This document shows, piece after piece, positions 63,035-64,000 of a stretch of 64,000 nt of DNA. A program made the position numbers and the translations under genes. The notes under the pieces were generated by a model. The model was not told the origin of the DNA, did no database searches, and saw nothing but the letters and a program-made list of their open reading frames with translations. The DNA is from Brevibacterium spongiae (GTDB taxonomy: Bacteria; Actinomycetota; Actinomycetes; Actinomycetales; Brevibacteriaceae). How positions within the stretch are numbered: the first letter of the stretch is position 1; the number at the start of each line of letters is the position of its first letter. The stretch lies in contig NZ_CP093443.1 of NCBI RefSeq assembly GCF_026168515.1, forward strand, positions 1,736,001-1,800,000, written 5' to 3'.

Positions 63035-64000
63035 TCAGTTCTCGCCGGCGTCGGAGGCCTGGTGTCCGCTCTGTCCGCCCTGGCCGGTCTGACCGCGGTT
63101 GACCGGCTTTCCGCCGCGGGTGCGGCGACGATTGCGCTGGCGGCGCGGTTTGCGGTTCTCCTCGCCGGCGTCGGCGGACGAACGGTCGGAGGAGCCGCCT
63201 CGGCGATCTGATCCGCGGCTCTTCTTCTCTCCGCTCGTCTCTTCGTCGCCTTCGGGGTGCTGGCGGGGCAGACGGCCCTTCGTGCCCTTCGGGATGCCGA
63301 GGTCGGCGAAGAAGTGCGGGGAGGTCGAATACGTTTCGGCCGGTTCGTCGAAGTCGAGGCCGAGAGCCTTGTTGATGAGTCGCCAGCGGGGCATGTCGTC
63401 CCAGTCCACAAGGGTCACGGCGATGCCGGTGTGCCCGGCGCGGCCGGTGCGGCCGATCCGGTGGACGTAGGTCTTCTCGTCCTCGGGGCACTGGTAGTTG
63501 ACGACGTGTGTGACATCGTCGATGTCGATTCCGCGGGCGGCGACATCGGTGGCGACGAGTACGTCGACCTTTCCGTCGCGGAAGGACTTCAGTGCCTTCT
63601 CACGCTGTGACTGACCGAGGTCGCCGTGCAGCGCCTTGACGTCGAATCCGCGATCGCCGAGTTCGGCGGCGAGCTTGTCGGCGGTGCGTTTGGTGCGGGT
63701 GAAGATGATGGTGCGGCCCCGGCCCTCGGCCTGAAGCATGCGGGCGACGAGTTCCGACTTGTCCATCGAGTGCGCCCGGTAGATGTACTGAGTGGTGTTC
63801 TTGCCCGTCAGTGACAGGTCCTCATGGTCCTGGGCGCGGATGTGCGTGGGCTGGCTCATGTAGCGGCGGGCCAGGGTGATGACCGCGCCGGGCATGGTTG
63901 CCGAGAACAGCATGGTCTGACGGTGTGCGGGCACAGCGTTGATGATCTTCTCGACATCGGGCAGGAAGCCGAGGTCGAGCATCTCATCGGCTTCGTCCAG
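63035..64000 (-). CDS. DEAD-box RNA helicase, 5' part outside the window
   Basis: 322 codons are visible, and the frame runs off the right end. It begins inside motif II (LDEADEMLDLGF at the edge), then SAT motif III (MLFSATMP), motif IV (TIIFTRTK), motif V (ATDVAARGIDID) and motif VI (HRIGRTGRAG). The last 90 residues are a basic, Arg/Gly/Gln-rich tail typical of cold-shock or ribosome-assembly helicases such as RhlE or CsdA. The first RecA half with the Walker A is missing. Confidence 0.95.
   Translation of the reverse strand: MDEADEMLDLGFLPDVEKIINAVPAHRQTMLFSATMPGAVITLARRYMSQPTHIRAQDHEDLSLTGKNTTQYIYRAHSMDKSELVARMLQAEGRGRTIIFTRTKRTADKLAAELGDRGFDVKALHGDLGQSQREKALKSFRDGKVDVLVATDVAARGIDIDDVTHVVNYQCPEDEKTYVHRIGRTGRAGHTGIAVTLVDWDDMPRWRLINKALGLDFDEPAETYSTSPHFFADLGIPKGTKGRLPRQHPEGDEETSGEKKSRGSDRRGGSSDRSSADAGEENRKPRRQRNRRRTRGGKPVNRGQTGQGGQSGHQASDAGEN

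Overview
The window is a contiguous, gene-dense piece of a high-GC actinobacterial chromosome. Signs of the lineage are a mycothiol deacetylase (MshB type), a monomeric NADP isocitrate dehydrogenase, a DUF3117 mini-protein, a FolP2-type second dihydropteroate synthase, MocR control of pdxS-pdxT, and an order (dapE, LOG protein, folP2, DivIVA-like; then O-methyltransferase, tatB, mrp, MgtE-like) that I recall from mycobacteria and relatives. The sequence feel and gene content fit Brevibacterium or a close relative (inference; there is no 16S gene to prove it). I saw no tRNA, rRNA, CRISPR array, insertion sequence or prophage. Both ends cut genes: a sortase-anchored 5'-nucleotidase on the left and a DEAD-box RNA helicase on the right.

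Layout. 1-5.1 kb: cell-surface nucleotidase, thiol peroxidase, two small enzymes, a lipoprotein and a flavoprotein monooxygenase. 5.2-10.2 kb: a 14-TM drug exporter, then a lower-GC two-gene unit (lipoprotein plus a secreted PKD protein with a natural Gly4Ser linker), a HhH-GPD repair protein, YchJ and a DUF2087 protein. 10.2-14.2 kb: phosphoribosyltransferase, carboxylesterase, AlkZ/YcaQ-type winged-helix protein and a diacylglycerol kinase-like protein. 14.2-19.4 kb: HerA-like ATPase and the vitamin B6 locus pdxST with its divergent MocR regulator, whose PLP lysine is missing. 19.4-27 kb: Sfp-type transferase, LapA, icd, tdk, hydrolases, an old-yellow-enzyme and a metallo-beta-lactamase-fold hydrolase preceded by three phased operator-like repeats.

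27.2-33.7 kb is a complete peptide ABC importer (binding lipoprotein, two permeases, one fused double ATPase). 33.7-40 kb holds typA, mshB fused to a membrane domain, a VanW-type wall protein and a GNAT enzyme. 40.1-49.4 kb is a lysine/diaminopimelate region: ferredoxin-dapC, gltA, dapD and dapE divergently arranged, and an operon running through LOG protein, folP2, a DivIVA-like protein and a PIG-V mannosyltransferase. 49.4-55.8 kb: DUF3117, O-methyltransferase, ATL protein, tatB, then the minus-strand group MgtE-like/DUF1003 and mrp/polysaccharide deacetylase. 56-64 kb: secreted phosphoesterase, a NylC-like P1 peptidase with aminopeptidase P, PHP phosphoesterase, acyltransferase and the helicase.

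Two window-wide patterns stand out. First, thirteen genes start with the same arrangement: a TANNNT hexamer, six or seven bases, then ATG or GTG, with no Shine-Dalgarno sequence. This is what leaderless promoters look like. dapD and dapE carry mirror-image copies in a 43-base gap. Second, several strong perfect hairpins sit at gene borders, some overlapping a start codon, a stop codon or a -10 element. The most unexplained stretch is the 569 bases between gltA and dapD, with two diverged 100-base copies of a foldback element.
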